Below, one piece after another: positions 1 through 8,716 of a stretch of 64,000 nucleotides of DNA. Each line of letters begins with the position of its first letter. The stretch's first letter is position 1. The notes beneath the pieces are model-generated. The model was not told the DNA's origin. It worked only from the letters and a program-made list of their open reading frames with translations, and made no database searches. The position numbers and the translations under genes were made by a program. Where the stretch lies: positions 2,794,001 to 2,858,000 of the forward strand of contig NZ_CAESCH010000001.1 of NCBI RefSeq assembly GCF_903166545.1, written 5' to 3'. Source of the DNA: Metabacillus schmidteae (GTDB taxonomy: Bacteria; Bacillota; Bacilli; Bacillales; Bacillaceae).

Positions 1-128
1 TTATATTTTGAATAATAAAATACTAGATTGAATCAGTTAGTTTGATCGAATTTATGTGTGTAATCAAAGATCATGAAAAGGAATGTGTATTCATTGATAG
101 TGTGATTAATTTCCGACTTAAAACATTA

Positions 129-899
129 TTAATAATGCATAGATTCAACAATTCTAATTAAATCCTCGGCTTTGAATTTCTTCTTTAGTTCCTTCTTATT
201 ACCGATTACTACTGTGTATTGCAATCCATCTTTCTGAAACCTCATCTCATATCCTAAATCAAATTCTCCTCTGTATAGGGCTCTTGTTCCATCATCCAAA
301 GTATAGTACTTATCGGTTTTACCTTTATATTTATCTAAATCGACACTGATTGGGAAAATAGTTATTTTAAGAAATCCATTTATACTCTCATTTGTGTAAT
401 ATACTGATAATTCTTTGTTATTTATGTATCCATTGCAGCCAGTGATTTCAAAGGGAAATTTACTCGGTACTAATATATTTTTTTTGAACTTCATTTCATA
501 TTCTTTAACTACTTTTGCTTCTTCCATAAATGGGTTTGTACCATCATGAATAACCCTTATCTGTGTTATTCTTTCGTTTTTTACAGCTACCTCCCAAATG
601 AAAGCAATACGCTCTCCACCTAACTCACCATCAAAAAAAGCTACCATTACTTTAATTCCCTTAGTTGGTGAAGGTAATCCTGTAATTCTTCTAATAGGTG
701 TGCTTTCTTTTAATTCTGGAATTTTTACACCTTCCATTAAATATGATTGAGCCTTATTCTCATCTTTTTTCATCCATGCTTCTAGAAACAACCTTATAGT
801 ATCGTCCGTATCCTTTTGGTCACCCGCCATAGCAACTTGTATATTAGACAAAAACAATCCAATAGAAACTAGTAGAGCAATCAACAATCTATTGTTCAC
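129..899 (-). CDS. Secreted hypothetical protein
   Basis: I do not recognise the family. The 256-residue product starts at a GTG preceded by GGGGTGATATTAA and has a classical signal peptide: positive start, hydrophobic core at residues 5-22, then AMAG as a likely cleavage region. The mature part (about 230 residues) is mixed charged and beta-rich with no membrane segment, so export to the cell surface or medium is likely. The segment around residues 30-130 resembles the NTF2-like or DUF4829-type folds common in secreted Bacillus proteins, but this is only an impression. It is monocistronic, with hairpins upstream separating it from the ABC operon. Confidence 0.75.
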   Translation of the reverse strand: MNNRLLIALLVSIGLFLSNIQVAMAGDQKDTDDTIRLFLEAWMKKDENKAQSYLMEGVKIPELKESTPIRRITGLPSPTKGIKVMVAFFDGELGGERIAFIWEVAVKNERITQIRVIHDGTNPFMEEAKVVKEYEMKFKKNILVPSKFPFEITGCNGYINNKELSVYYTNESINGFLKITIFPISVDLDKYKGKTDKYYTLDDGTRALYRGEFDLGYEMRFQKDGLQYTVVIGNKKELKKKFKAEDLIRIVESMHY

Positions 900-980
900 T
901 TAATATCACCCCATACATATTCTTCCTTCATTATTAAATTATATGTATAAGCCTCTAACCTTTAAAAATTTGTACAGAAT

Positions 981-1011
981 AAGAAAAGACGATGCTTTTT
1001 AAAAGCATCGT
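981..1011. terminator. Perfect hairpin, possible terminator
   Basis: A palindrome of the form CGATGCTTT/AAAGCATCG lies between the secreted-protein gene and the ABC operon. It has no clear T-tract, so its function as a terminator is uncertain. Confidence 0.4.
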
Positions 1012-1113
1012 TGGGATCATTATTTATAAATCGAACTGTTATTATGTGTATAATTACTGTATTTGTATGAATTTGACTTCAAATAATAAGCAAGAAATCA
1101 AGAAGGAATATTG

Positions 1114-1146
1114 CTAAAAACACTTCATATAGAAGTGTTTTTATCT
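1114..1146 (-). terminator. Rho-independent terminator of the ABC operon
   Basis: AAAAACACTTC and GAAGTGTTTTT form an 11-bp stem around a short ATATA loop, with A/T runs on both sides. It lies about 110 bases past the last gene of the minus-strand ABC operon. Confidence 0.75.
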
Positions 1147-1253
1147 GACCACTAGCAATTGCTATATATTACTCAATATCCTTGTTTTTATATTAATTGT
1201 TCAGTAATAGATTGTTAGTCCCCCCTTTGATAATTGAAAGAAATAAATTTTTG

Positions 1254-2453
1254 TTAATCGATATATAGACTATTTAAATGTAAAGTGTAATTTTCTTGAT
1301 ATTTAGACAAATTGGTATTTTCAATAGTGCCTTCATACAATGGTTTCAATGTGGTTAAGTCGGTAACGACAACAGATCCATCTTTTTCTCCAACATTTAA
1401 GGGGTTTACAACATATAATTTATTGTTCTCTATTTTTATAATTGGATTGCTATCTTCCTCAAGTCCATTAATCTTGAATGTTTTCGTTGGCATAAGTTGC
1501 CCTTCATCTATTGAATATACAAATGTTTCAAGACTATCCTTAGCAATTTTGAACATATAAATCTTTGAACCATCAATAATAATGGTATTGTATTTTAATT
1601 GTTCCTTACTAATGGGTATTTTAATTAACTTACTTGATTCAAAGTTATAAGCAATTAACTCACTATTCGATTCTTTTGTAGATTCACTACTATCTGTTAC
1701 TTCTTCATTAGATTTCTGGATCAATAGATATTCTTGATAATCAATATCATTGAAATCTGATAGTATATCTTGACCATTGGTTTCAGAAACAAGTGTTTCA
1801 TCATTAATTAACATTTGACTATTAGTATCAAAAGTGTATACATGGATTTCTTCACTATATTGATCACCGTCAACAACTCTTTTACTTTGGCGAACAACAA
1901 CCTTTAAATCGCCATTGATCATTTGAACATCTTCAACAAAAGCATAATCATAAACATTTTGGTTTGGCATAGTTTCATTTATATCAACAACAGTATTTGT
2001 TTGTTTGTCTAAGACTTCACCTCTAAATGTAGTTTCGCTTGGACCTAAATTCTCTCCACTAAAAACCATATCAGTAATCATATAGGCTATGTAAGTTTCA
2101 TCTTCAAAGTATTGAACAGGTCTTATATCTTTCCCACGCATAAAATTTCGATAGTCATTTTGGAGTCGTTTTAATTCTGGTGTAAAGTACATACCATTTA
2201 AATCTTCAAGAAAAGAAATTTCCTTTTGATAAACAGTCTTCTCTTCATCTATATACAAATTTTCACGGAATCCATTTGTAGAGTAAATCTCCCCTAAAAC
2301 TTTAATATTGTTGCCTTCTTCACTATTTCCGCTTATTTTATTTATGGTAAACTGTGGATTGTTACTTGCTGCAGTAGCAGATTGATAATAATGAATACCA
2401 ATACCTAAAACTATAACAAGAACAACTGAAATCAACTTCCAATATCGTTTCAT
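1254..2453 (-). CDS. Membrane-anchored protein of ABC operon
   Basis: A 399-residue protein with one N-terminal membrane anchor (about residues 7-27) and a large extracytoplasmic domain rich in beta-strand-like segments, with no recognised catalytic motif. The ATG start is preceded by GAGGAGGAAG. It follows the permease gene by 14 bases and is the last gene of a GntR - ATPase - permease - this gene operon. That order resembles the ytr-type operons of Bacillus, where the extra protein is an accessory or substrate-sensing subunit. That role is inferred from context only. Confidence 0.7.
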   Translation of the reverse strand: MKRYWKLISVVLVIVLGIGIHYYQSATAASNNPQFTINKISGNSEEGNNIKVLGEIYSTNGFRENLYIDEEKTVYQKEISFLEDLNGMYFTPELKRLQNDYRNFMRGKDIRPVQYFEDETYIAYMITDMVFSGENLGPSETTFRGEVLDKQTNTVVDINETMPNQNVYDYAFVEDVQMINGDLKVVVRQSKRVVDGDQYSEEIHVYTFDTNSQMLINDETLVSETNGQDILSDFNDIDYQEYLLIQKSNEEVTDSSESTKESNSELIAYNFESSKLIKIPISKEQLKYNTIIIDGSKIYMFKIAKDSLETFVYSIDEGQLMPTKTFKINGLEEDSNPIIKIENNKLYVVNPLNVGEKDGSVVVTDLTTLKPLYEGTIENTNLSKYQENYTLHLNSLYID

Positions 2454-2467
2454 TTTTCTTCCTCCTC

Positions 2468-3304
2468 TTAAACTGTAATTTTATTTTTTAGTAAGTAGAG
2501 GCTTACCAAAATAGAAGCAGCAGTAACTATTAAACCCGTAATTACAATAAGCCCTAACTGCTCAATTGGATAAAAGAAATCATCTAAAAATGTACTTTGA
2601 ACTATTAACGGCGAAGTGAAAACGAGCGCTGATACTATGCAATAGATTATACCTAAGGCAATGCCTTTCCAACGAAAACATCTTTCAAATAAAATTGCTG
2701 TAAATAAGACTAATACAGCCATTAAACCTACACCATAATAAATTAAAAATTGCATAAATTTCATCGGGAATAAGGTATTCAAAAATCCATATCTATAAGA
2801 AAACGTCTCGTAAACTGGTAAATTTAATATATATTCAGAAGGTATCATTATTTCAAGTAGAATATTTTCAATAGGTAGTAATATTAGTTGTAAACCAACT
2901 AACCCAAAAACCAAAAGCATTATTGTTGTGACCTTAGCCATATAAAGATTTACACGTGAAGTTGGCAGCATTAACAGGCGGTAAATGAATGAGTTTTTAC
3001 CCAACCAATCTCGGTACCAAATAAAAAACAAATAGATTAATAACGTCACAATACATACGGCAATCGGCCCAACAAACCAAACACTAGCAGTAACTTGTTG
3101 AAGAGACATGTAATCATATTGTTCAATAAATTGTTCTTTTGACATGCCTTCTCTATAAACCATATGGTTGAGATTACTTAGATAATTATTTGCTGAAGTA
3201 AAAACACTTATTATTTGAGAGACAATTGTTATTCCTATCAAGATAAAGAAAATGTTTGAAAAACGATTAAATTCAAAGTGAACTAGCTTAAAATACTTGT
3301 TCAT
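2468..3304 (-). CDS. ABC transporter permease subunit
   Basis: A 278-residue integral membrane protein with about six hydrophobic segments (near residues 15-37, 75-97, 115-140, 185-205, 215-235 and 245-272), typical of ABC-2-like permeases. Its start overlaps the stop of the ATPase gene by four bases (ATGA), indicating translational coupling. Together with the adjacent ATPase it should form an exporter or an antibiotic-sensing and resistance transporter at the cytoplasmic membrane. The substrate cannot be read from the sequence. Confidence 0.85.
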   Translation of the reverse strand: MNKYFKLVHFEFNRFSNIFFILIGITIVSQIISVFTSANNYLSNLNHMVYREGMSKEQFIEQYDYMSLQQVTASVWFVGPIAVCIVTLLIYLFFIWYRDWLGKNSFIYRLLMLPTSRVNLYMAKVTTIMLLVFGLVGLQLILLPIENILLEIMIPSEYILNLPVYETFSYRYGFLNTLFPMKFMQFLIYYGVGLMAVLVLFTAILFERCFRWKGIALGIIYCIVSALVFTSPLIVQSTFLDDFFYPIEQLGLIVITGLIVTAASILVSLYLLKNKITV

Positions 3305-3990
3305 TTTTGATATACCTCCCGCATAACATCTACAACAGATTTGCCTTCTTTTTCACGAATTTCTTCAGTACAAAATTCCTTTAACACAGTTCCGTCGTTT
3401 AATAGAATTGCTTTATCAATTAAATGCTCTATTTCATTAATTTCATGAGTTGTAATAATTACTCCCCGATCTTCAATAAGATCACTAGTAAATACTTCTG
3501 AAATTTGTTCTCGACTAAACAAGTCAATACCTGAAAAGGGTTCATCCATGATAATGAATTCTACATCAAGGGATAATCCTAGAAGAATATTCAATTTTGC
3601 AATATTTCCTTTAGATAGTCTAGATATTCGTTCATTTTCACTTAATGTAAAAAAATCTAGAAGTTCATATGCTTTCTTTTGATTCCATGAAGAATAAAAA
3701 TCATCCATAAACTGAAAACCTTGTGAGATTTTTATTTGTGGTGACATGCTAATTGTATCTGGTATATAACTAATTTTTTCATAACTTTCTTTATGTAATA
3801 CTTCTCCGTTTATTAGAATTTGACCACCTTGTATAGGTGTAAGCCCCATTATGGCATTTAAAATAGTCGTTTTACCAGCACCGTTTAATCCAATCAGACA
3901 TGTTATTTCTCCCTTTTCAGCACTAAAGGATATGTCCTTTAATACATTTTTTCTACCAAATTTTTTTCTGACATTTTTTACTTCAATCAT
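3301..3990 (-). CDS. ABC transporter ATP-binding protein
   Basis: A 229-residue nucleotide-binding subunit. Walker A is GLNGAGKTT near residues 34-42, a degenerate signature LSKGN lies near 125, and Walker B with its glutamate is IIMDEPFSG near 146-154, followed by the switch histidine in TTHEINE. Length and sequence fit the YtrB-type ATPases paired with GntR repressors. The ATG is preceded by GGGGGGATAG, 15 bases after the regulator gene. It energises the permease encoded immediately downstream. Confidence 0.9.
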   Translation of the reverse strand: MIEVKNVRKKFGRKNVLKDISFSAEKGEITCLIGLNGAGKTTILNAIMGLTPIQGGQILINGEVLHKESYEKISYIPDTISMSPQIKISQGFQFMDDFYSSWNQKKAYELLDFFTLSENERISRLSKGNIAKLNILLGLSLDVEFIIMDEPFSGIDLFSREQISEVFTSDLIEDRGVIITTHEINEIEHLIDKAILLNDGTVLKEFCTEEIREKEGKSVVDVMREVYQK

Positions 3991-4004
3991 TTCTATCCCC
4001 CCAA

Positions 4005-4370
4005 TTACTCATTTCTCATCTGATATTTGTTTTTAATTAATTCTAATACTTCATCTAATGGGACTTGAATTGAGCGCACCGAGTTTATAAAAGAATCTAC
4101 AGCTTGTAAAATCAGTTCTTCTCTTACTTCTTTTAAGATTTGTTCGTCCTTTGTTATGCGACTTGGGGAATTACGTTCTGTATAGATCAAACCCTGATCC
4201 TCCATTTCTTTATAAGCTCTTTGAACAGTATTTGGATTAATTTTTAACTTATTTGCCAATTCTCTTCGTGATGATATTTCTTGTCCTGGCTCAAGGCTAC
4301 CTGATGCCATCTGCTCTTTAAAATGGCGGATAACTTGAATATATACAGGTTCCCTATTATTAAAATTCAT
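4005..4370 (-). CDS. GntR-family (YtrA-type) transcriptional repressor
   Basis: A 121-residue regulator with an N-terminal winged helix-turn-helix. The motif SSRRELANKLKINPNTVQRAY (near residues 37-57) is the GntR recognition region. The short C-terminal tail without a large effector domain is typical of the YtrA subfamily. It is first in the operon with the ABC transporter, so it probably represses its own operon and releases it in response to a cell-envelope signal. Inverted repeats that fit its operator lie just upstream. The start is the ATG with AGGAG eight bases before it. Confidence 0.88.
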   Translation of the reverse strand: MNFNNREPVYIQVIRHFKEQMASGSLEPGQEISSRRELANKLKINPNTVQRAYKEMEDQGLIYTERNSPSRITKDEQILKEVREELILQAVDSFINSVRSIQVPLDEVLELIKNKYQMRNE

Positions 4371-4397
4371 GACCCCAACTCCTAAATATCTTTATCA

Positions 4398-4500
4398 GAT
4401 GTATTAATGTATTATATTATTAATACACTATGAACAAAAAAATATGTAATTTATGTATTAGAGCACTGAAATACTTGGTGTATTATTGTCTTAATACGCT
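4398..4500. promoter_or_regulatory. Two putative YtrA-type operators
   Basis: Two related inverted repeats lie in the gap between the GntR gene and the divergent small gene: GTATTAAT (4401-4408) with ATTAATAC (4419-4426), and GTATTA (4480-4485) with TAATAC (4492-4497). Palindromes ending in TACAC/GTGTA are typical of YtrA-subfamily repressors, and their placement fits autorepression and perhaps control of the divergent gene. Confidence 0.6.
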
Positions 4501-4724
4501 AATATATGTATATTTTAATGTTTGAATTAGTTCATTGTCAACCAGTTTTTGTAAATGTATTTAATAAGTATATACATAGATATAGTGAAGAAAAAAACCT
4601 AAGAAGACAAAAGTTTCAAGATAAACTCCCTATTGTTGATGATCACTTCTTCACTATGTATTTAAACTATGCAACAATTAAATGTGATACAATAAATACA
4701 AATATTGTAAAGGTAGGTAATTGT

Positions 4725-4901
4725 GTGGATATATGGGATGTAGTACTTCTAGTAGGGAATTTTATTATAAGTTTTGTGGTATTCATTGTTTCCTTTTATA
4801 TTTACAGTTCCTACATAGGGAAAAAATATAAAAAATCGAATAACATTGAAGAAAAGCTTGATAGAATAATTGATTTACTCGAAAAGGATAAAAAGGCATA
4901 G
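4725..4901 (+). CDS. Small DUF4083-like membrane protein
   Basis: A 58-residue protein with one membrane segment (about residues 4-27) followed by a basic stretch and the C-terminal amphipathic tail EEKLDRIIDLLEKDKKA. Short Bacillus proteins of the DUF4083 type share this layout, with a tail of the form E-KLD-II-LLEK. A much longer upstream reading frame exists, but I chose the GTG at 4725 because AAGGTAGG lies at the right distance and the upstream residues look non-coding. Function unknown. Confidence 0.6.
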   Translation: MDIWDVVLLVGNFIISFVVFIVSFYIYSSYIGKKYKKSNNIEEKLDRIIDLLEKDKKA

Positions 4902-4949
4902 TCATTTGTTCTTTTTATCCTTCCTGTAATGTCTATCACTGTTATTTGG

Positions 4950-4994
4950 GAGACACTCCTATTCTTTATAGGTGCTTTATTGCTGAAGATCATT
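4950..4994 (-). repeat. Dispersed 3' repeat, divergent copy
   Basis: Plus-strand core CACTCCTATTCTTTATAG, then GGTGCTTTATTGCTGAAGAT, matching the family layout seen at 7281-7334. It lies 25 bases past the end of the HIT pseudogene. Confidence 0.55.
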
Positions 4995-5019
4995 TCAAGT
5001 TATGACCTCCTTTAAAAGA

Positions 5020-5422
5020 TTAAATCATTATCTCTTTCCAATGCCATATGTCACCATACTGCCAAACTAGATAAGGCTTCTTATCCTCAGGTTCCCATTC
5101 ATAGCGTGGAAAAATATGAGCCTGCAAAAAAACATCTGAATATTCGTACACCGAATAATTTAGGCGTCTTGGATTACATACAGATTGAATTGCATCACCT
5201 ATTAGACTCATATCTATTAAATAATTACTTCGTTGTTCGATAATTAAATCAATAAGTGTGTCTTCCTTCGGATATGCAAGTAAAACACAGTATCCAGGTA
5301 AAAACTGAGTATCCCCTATAACTGCATACCCACTTTTCATTTTTGCAATAACCATAGGGTTTTCTCAACGTTCTTTAACTCATAAACGATCTTTTTTCCA
5401 ATCCCCACTTTTTATTTTTTAT
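5020..5422 (-). pseudogene. Decayed HIT-family protein gene
   Basis: The readable 111-residue frame (5020-5355) is nearly identical to the middle of the intact HIT gene at 27707-28177. It lacks that gene's C-terminal 35 or so residues and its N-terminus, and homologous but out-of-frame sequence continues to about 5422. The histidine triad of the intact copy (LHSHIF) is changed to LQAHIF, which removes the first conserved histidine. I therefore read it as an inactive duplicate. The family hydrolyses nucleotide conjugates. Confidence 0.8.
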
Positions 5423-5501
5423 GGATATTTTGATTTTTGAACAGGTATTAACCTTCTTATTAATTATCGTGTACGGCATCTCAATAAAATATTGTTCGTT
5501 A

Positions 5502-5665
5502 TTAACAATAATCGGAAAATGGTTTTTTTGATAATAAATCATCAAGCAGCATTTGATGTTCAGGAAAAATATTTTCTATTAAGTCTTCTAGTGGAAGAAT
5601 TGAGTCGTTTTCAATTCTTTTATCAGATTCATATTTTTTCCATGCTTCAGATAATAGCAATCTAT
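5502..5665 (-). pseudogene. Remnant of Nudix hydrolase C-terminus
   Basis: About 50 codons end in IENIFPEHQMLLDDLLSKKP. The intact Nudix gene at 28368 has the nearly identical tail IFTEHQMLLDDLLSKKP. The sequence before this tail does not match that gene and no Nudix box is present, so this is a fragment, possibly chimeric. Its position just upstream of a HIT gene copy reproduces the HIT-Nudix order at 27707-28835. Confidence 0.65.
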
Positions 5666-5737
5666 TTCACACTCCTACCATTTTATCAGTTTATAAGAAT
5701 TATGGTCATTGATTACTAGTTTTAATCACAAACATAT

Positions 5738-5776
5738 AAAAAAATACAATCCTTATCTTCAAGGTTTGCGCTAATT
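5738..5776 (-). repeat. Dispersed 3' repeat, partial copy
   Basis: Core ACAATCCTTATCTTCAAG then TTTGCGCT, closely matching the copy at 34783-34836 but lacking the GATTGTTGAAG end. Confidence 0.55.
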
Positions 5777-5844
5777 TTTAGCTCCAATACTTATTCATGG
5801 ATAGCACTCTAATATAGCATCTCCACCCAAGTTTAATTCACCAA

Positions 5845-6031
5845 CTATGTTCCTTCGATTATAAGATTAATAACAGAAATAAATATAGAAATTATCGAAA
5901 TAATACTCAATGTAAACCCATTTACAATTTTGTTTTGTTTACTTTACTTTGATCTATTAAAATAATGAAAAAAGCAATTAAACTAAAAATAAAAATAATA
6001 TAAATATATCTTAAGAAATCATATACTTCCT
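5845..6031 (-). pseudogene. Decayed small membrane-protein gene
   Basis: Two hydrophobic stretches can be read in adjacent frames: one ending in LIAFFIILIDQSKVNKTK and, after a one-base shift, one beginning NGFTLSIISIISIF and ending LIIEGT before a TAG. Together they would make a two-pass membrane protein of about 60 residues. There is no intact frame or start. The remaining sequence of the 5,700-6,050 gap is A/T-rich with nothing else recognisable. Confidence 0.35.
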
Positions 6032-6050
6032 AACCCTTATAGCATCCCCT

Positions 6051-6491
6051 TTACTGTATATCTTCAATTTCTTTCAATATCACATTTTTAGATATTCCTA
6101 GCTCATTCTTTTTTCGACTAAAATTTTCTTCATCTAATGGACCATATACTTCTCCCAATTTATAATTAAATATCCAAAAATGAACATTCTCTATATCAGG
6201 TATTTGATAACCATTACTACTCTCTGGATCATCTATTAATCCAAATTGTTTTGCTAGAATATAATTACTATCCCATGCAACCTCGACAACTTTTGGTGGA
6301 ATAACATCACTTCCCCAAATGTTATCACCTTCTTTAGGGCTTATATTCACTTGATGCGCAGATTTTCTAACAACAGCGTAATCACCAGGGAGATCAATGC
6401 TGTAATCTGCCGTTCCTGAGCAGCTAGTTAAAATGAATAATAGTGCTACAGCTATTATTAAATAGTGATATGTTTGGTTATTAAACATCAA
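6051..6491 (-). CDS. Lipoprotein, DUF3997-like
   Basis: A 146-residue lipoprotein. A hydrophobic signal (residues 10-22) ends in the lipobox LTSC near residue 24, so it should be lipid-anchored on the outer face of the membrane. The mature segment starting near SIDLPGDYAVVRKSAHQVNI resembles Bacillus lipoproteins annotated as DUF3997. This assignment is from memory of the pattern. Function unknown. It forms a unit with the next upstream small membrane gene 54 bases away. Confidence 0.65.
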   Translation of the reverse strand: MMFNNQTYHYLIIAVALLFILTSCSGTADYSIDLPGDYAVVRKSAHQVNISPKEGDNIWGSDVIPPKVVEVAWDSNYILAKQFGLIDDPESSNGYQIPDIENVHFWIFNYKLGEVYGPLDEENFSRKKNELGISKNVILKEIEDIQ

Positions 6492-6545
6492 TCTACCTCA
6501 TTTTCTTAAACCACTTTTCCCATCAAAGTTAAGAAAAGTACACTT

Positions 6546-6962
6546 TTAAAATGCTAAATCCATAATTTCCACTTTAAGTTTTCCGTTTTCATCCTTATCT
6601 GTTATTTTTATATTTGCAAAGCCAGAATATCCTCTTTCAATATAACCAACTATATATTCTCTGTGTAACTTCCCACTTTTGTCTTTATATTCTAATAACA
6701 ACGCTGCTTCATCGAAGTTTTCATTTGAGTTTTTACTATCGCTAACTTCCAGTATATAATTCTCTTTTGGTTTTAAGGTTGGTATTTTAACTTCTGATTT
6801 TATTTCATCATAAGATACGTATAATCCTGAAATTTCGTTGTCCGTCTGATTTGATACCCTAATATCAATTCCAACTTTAAAAAGAACAATATTGAATAAA
6901 ACTACGATTGTTATTGGAATGATTAAAATTAACACAAAGATGATTAACTTTATTTTTTTCAT
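6546..6962 (-). CDS. Membrane-anchored hypothetical protein
   Basis: A 138-residue protein with an N-terminal membrane anchor (about residues 5-27) and a predicted beta-rich extracellular domain of about 105 residues. I chose the internal ATG (MKKIKL) because AAGGGAGAA lies just before it. A start six codons earlier lacks such a site. No family recognised. It probably shares a transcript with the downstream lipoprotein gene. Confidence 0.6.
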   Translation of the reverse strand: MKKIKLIIFVLILIIPITIVVLFNIVLFKVGIDIRVSNQTDNEISGLYVSYDEIKSEVKIPTLKPKENYILEVSDSKNSNENFDEAALLLEYKDKSGKLHREYIVGYIERGYSGFANIKITDKDENGKLKVEIMDLAF

Positions 6963-7026
6963 ACATTTCTCCCTTATCATGTAAAAAAATTAATATTATT
7001 GATTTGATATAAAGTTTCTCACTTTT

Positions 7027-7131
7027 TTAATAAATTATGATCTTATGGTCAATGTATGAAGTTGCTTTACTTATTACTAATTCACTTGGAGATCCAACAA
7101 TTGAACGTAGTTCTTCTTCAGTTTCAATCAT
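7027..7131 (-). pseudogene. Fragment of PPOX-type flavin protein gene
   Basis: A 34-codon frame reads MIETEEELRSIVGSPSEL and then VISKATSYID before diverging to a stop. This matches the typical N-terminus of pyridoxamine-phosphate-oxidase-like flavin proteins (EEELR-IVG-PSELV). The rest of the roughly 200-residue protein is absent. It is one of several gene fragments left between intact cassettes. Confidence 0.55.
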
Positions 7132-7280
7132 TTTGTGAATTGATAGTTTTCTTGTATCTCACCTCTACTTGAATGTTCTAATTATTAATCCACGTTCTAT
7201 TTTTCATATTCTCCATTAACTTCTCCCTGATTTTAACATATTTTCCATTTTCATTGTCCCGTAATTTTGACCTTTAAATA

Positions 7281-7334
7281 AAAGAATGCGCTCATCCTTA
7301 TTTAAGAATGGCGCTTTATTGTTGAAGATTATTA
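7281..7334 (-). repeat. Dispersed 3' repeat, full copy
   Basis: AATGCGCTCATCCTTATTTA, then AGAATGGCGCTTTATTGTTG and AAGAT. On the minus strand it forms an AGCGCCATTCTT...GAGCGCATT hairpin followed by a T-rich stretch, so it can act as a terminator. It lies 17 bases past the Nudix gene. Confidence 0.8.
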
Positions 7335-7350
7335 TGTGAAATAATGAAAA

Positions 7351-7833
7351 TCAAAATATATCTTTATAGTAACTAAGCGTTGGAACAATTAGACCTGAAT
7401 CATACATACTATCAAGCTCTGACTTGTTTACCCACTTAATATCAACAACCTCATCTTCTTGCAGAACCGCAATTGAAAGATCGAAGGTTTGATCAAAAAT
7501 CCAAATATCACCGAAATTATTATATAGATCTCGTCTTTCACTTTTTACTAGCTTACCGTTCGATTTTACTAATTCTATTCCTATTTCTTCTTTTACCTCA
7601 CGTAAAGCTCCTTCTAGGCTTTCCTCACCTGCCAATACAGATCCTCCAGTACACTCCCATAGATTTGGATGTGTCTTATCAGGATGACGCTTAGTAACAA
7701 GAATTTCCCCTTTTTCATTTCTAATCCACACATGAACAACTATATGATATTCATCTTCTAGTAATGGAATTCCGCGTTTATGTGTTCTATTTATCTTATT
7801 CCTATTCAAATCATATAGATCCCATAGCTCCAA
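7351..7833 (-). CDS. Nudix hydrolase
   Basis: A 160-residue Nudix protein. The Nudix box reads GSVLAGEES...REVKEEIGIE (near residues 63-87), with all metal-binding glutamates present. The N-terminus LELWDLYDLNRNKINRTHKRG is typical of the isopentenyl-diphosphate-isomerase-like or YfcD-type Nudix branch. A longer frame runs upstream, but the TTG at 7833 has GGAGGA at good spacing and matches the usual family start. It hydrolyses a nucleoside-diphosphate-linked substrate that cannot be named from sequence. Single-gene unit followed by the dispersed repeat. Confidence 0.88.
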   Translation of the reverse strand: MELWDLYDLNRNKINRTHKRGIPLLEDEYHIVVHVWIRNEKGEILVTKRHPDKTHPNLWECTGGSVLAGEESLEGALREVKEEIGIELVKSNGKLVKSERRDLYNNFGDIWIFDQTFDLSIAVLQEDEVVDIKWVNKSELDSMYDSGLIVPTLSYYKDIF

Positions 7834-7977
7834 AATATATCCTCCTAACCATTTAATATTTTTAATTAAACATTTTATATTCCATATACTAGGAAACATT
7901 CCTTCTTGGATATGAAAAAGAGAAATAAAAAGCACATTCTTTCCTATAATGCGATTATGTATTATATAAACTACTGA

Positions 7978-8529
7978 TTACATATCATAAGGGTTCCATT
8001 CTTCTTTTAACAAACCGTAAATAACCCTATCGTGGTATTCTCCATTTAAGTATTCAAAATTTCTAATTGTGCCTTCCTCTGTAAAACCAAGTCTTCTAGG
8101 TATTGTCCTACTTTTCAAGTTTTTAATAGAAACGTTTATTTCAACTTTTCTCAAATCTAAATCATGGAAGGAGTGGTCAATAAGTCTCTTTGTTGCTTTT
8201 GTTACCAACCCTTTACCAATATACTCATCTCCCAACCAATAACCAATTTCAGTTTTTCTTGCACTCCAATCTATATATAAGAAACCAATAGAACCAGCAA
8301 TACAGCCATTATGCCAAATACCAGCCCAATATCCATTATTTTCGGATAGCCTTTTTAAAGATCTTACAATAAATATTAATGTATCCTCAACTTTGTTGGT
8401 TTTCTCGGGAAAAGAAAGCCATTCCCCTAAATTATCACGACTCTCATCAATTAATTTATATAATTCATTTCCGTGTCTTGGCTCTAAAATTGAGAGGTGA
8501 ATTTCTGAATCAATAGTTACTTTATACAT
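7978..8529 (-). CDS. GNAT acetyltransferase, RimJ/RimL type
   Basis: A 183-residue acetyltransferase of the GCN5 superfamily. Features typical of the RimL/YdaF branch are GYWLGDEYIGKGLVTKA near residues 94-110, which holds the acetyl-CoA-binding loop, and the late segment SRTIPRRLGFTEEGTIR near 140-156. The ATG is preceded by GGGGGATC. It should transfer acetyl groups from acetyl-CoA to a protein N-terminus, amino sugar or drug. The substrate is unknown. Confidence 0.88.
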   Translation of the reverse strand: MYKVTIDSEIHLSILEPRHGNELYKLIDESRDNLGEWLSFPEKTNKVEDTLIFIVRSLKRLSENNGYWAGIWHNGCIAGSIGFLYIDWSARKTEIGYWLGDEYIGKGLVTKATKRLIDHSFHDLDLRKVEINVSIKNLKSRTIPRRLGFTEEGTIRNFEYLNGEYHDRVIYGLLKEEWNPYDM

Positions 8530-8642
8530 CTTGATCCCCCTATACCTTATTCAAAGGATAAACATTAAAGTCATTTCTATTTCTAAATGTATTTCAACAA
8601 CGTTTTAATATATATCCATATTAATTTATAAGTGATCTTCTC

Positions 8643-8711
8643 CAATCTGGCCTTATAAATGAAAAAGAGCGACATCCTTATTCAAGAATAGCGCTTATAT
8701 TGTTGAATAAG
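8643..8711 (-). repeat. Dispersed 3' repeat, longest form
   Basis: This copy carries all parts: CAATCTGGCCTTATAAATGA, an AAGAGCG...TAGCGCTT hairpin with the conserved ATCCTTATTCAAGAAT centre, and the end ATTGTTGAATAAG. It ends six bases from the DUF4269 gene stop codon and is nearly identical over its first half to 28902-28968. Confidence 0.85.
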
Positions 8712-8716
8712 CTGTT

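Noticed and set aside
1..128. Partial gene at the window start
   Set aside because: No frame with coding character. It is A/T-rich intergenic DNA.
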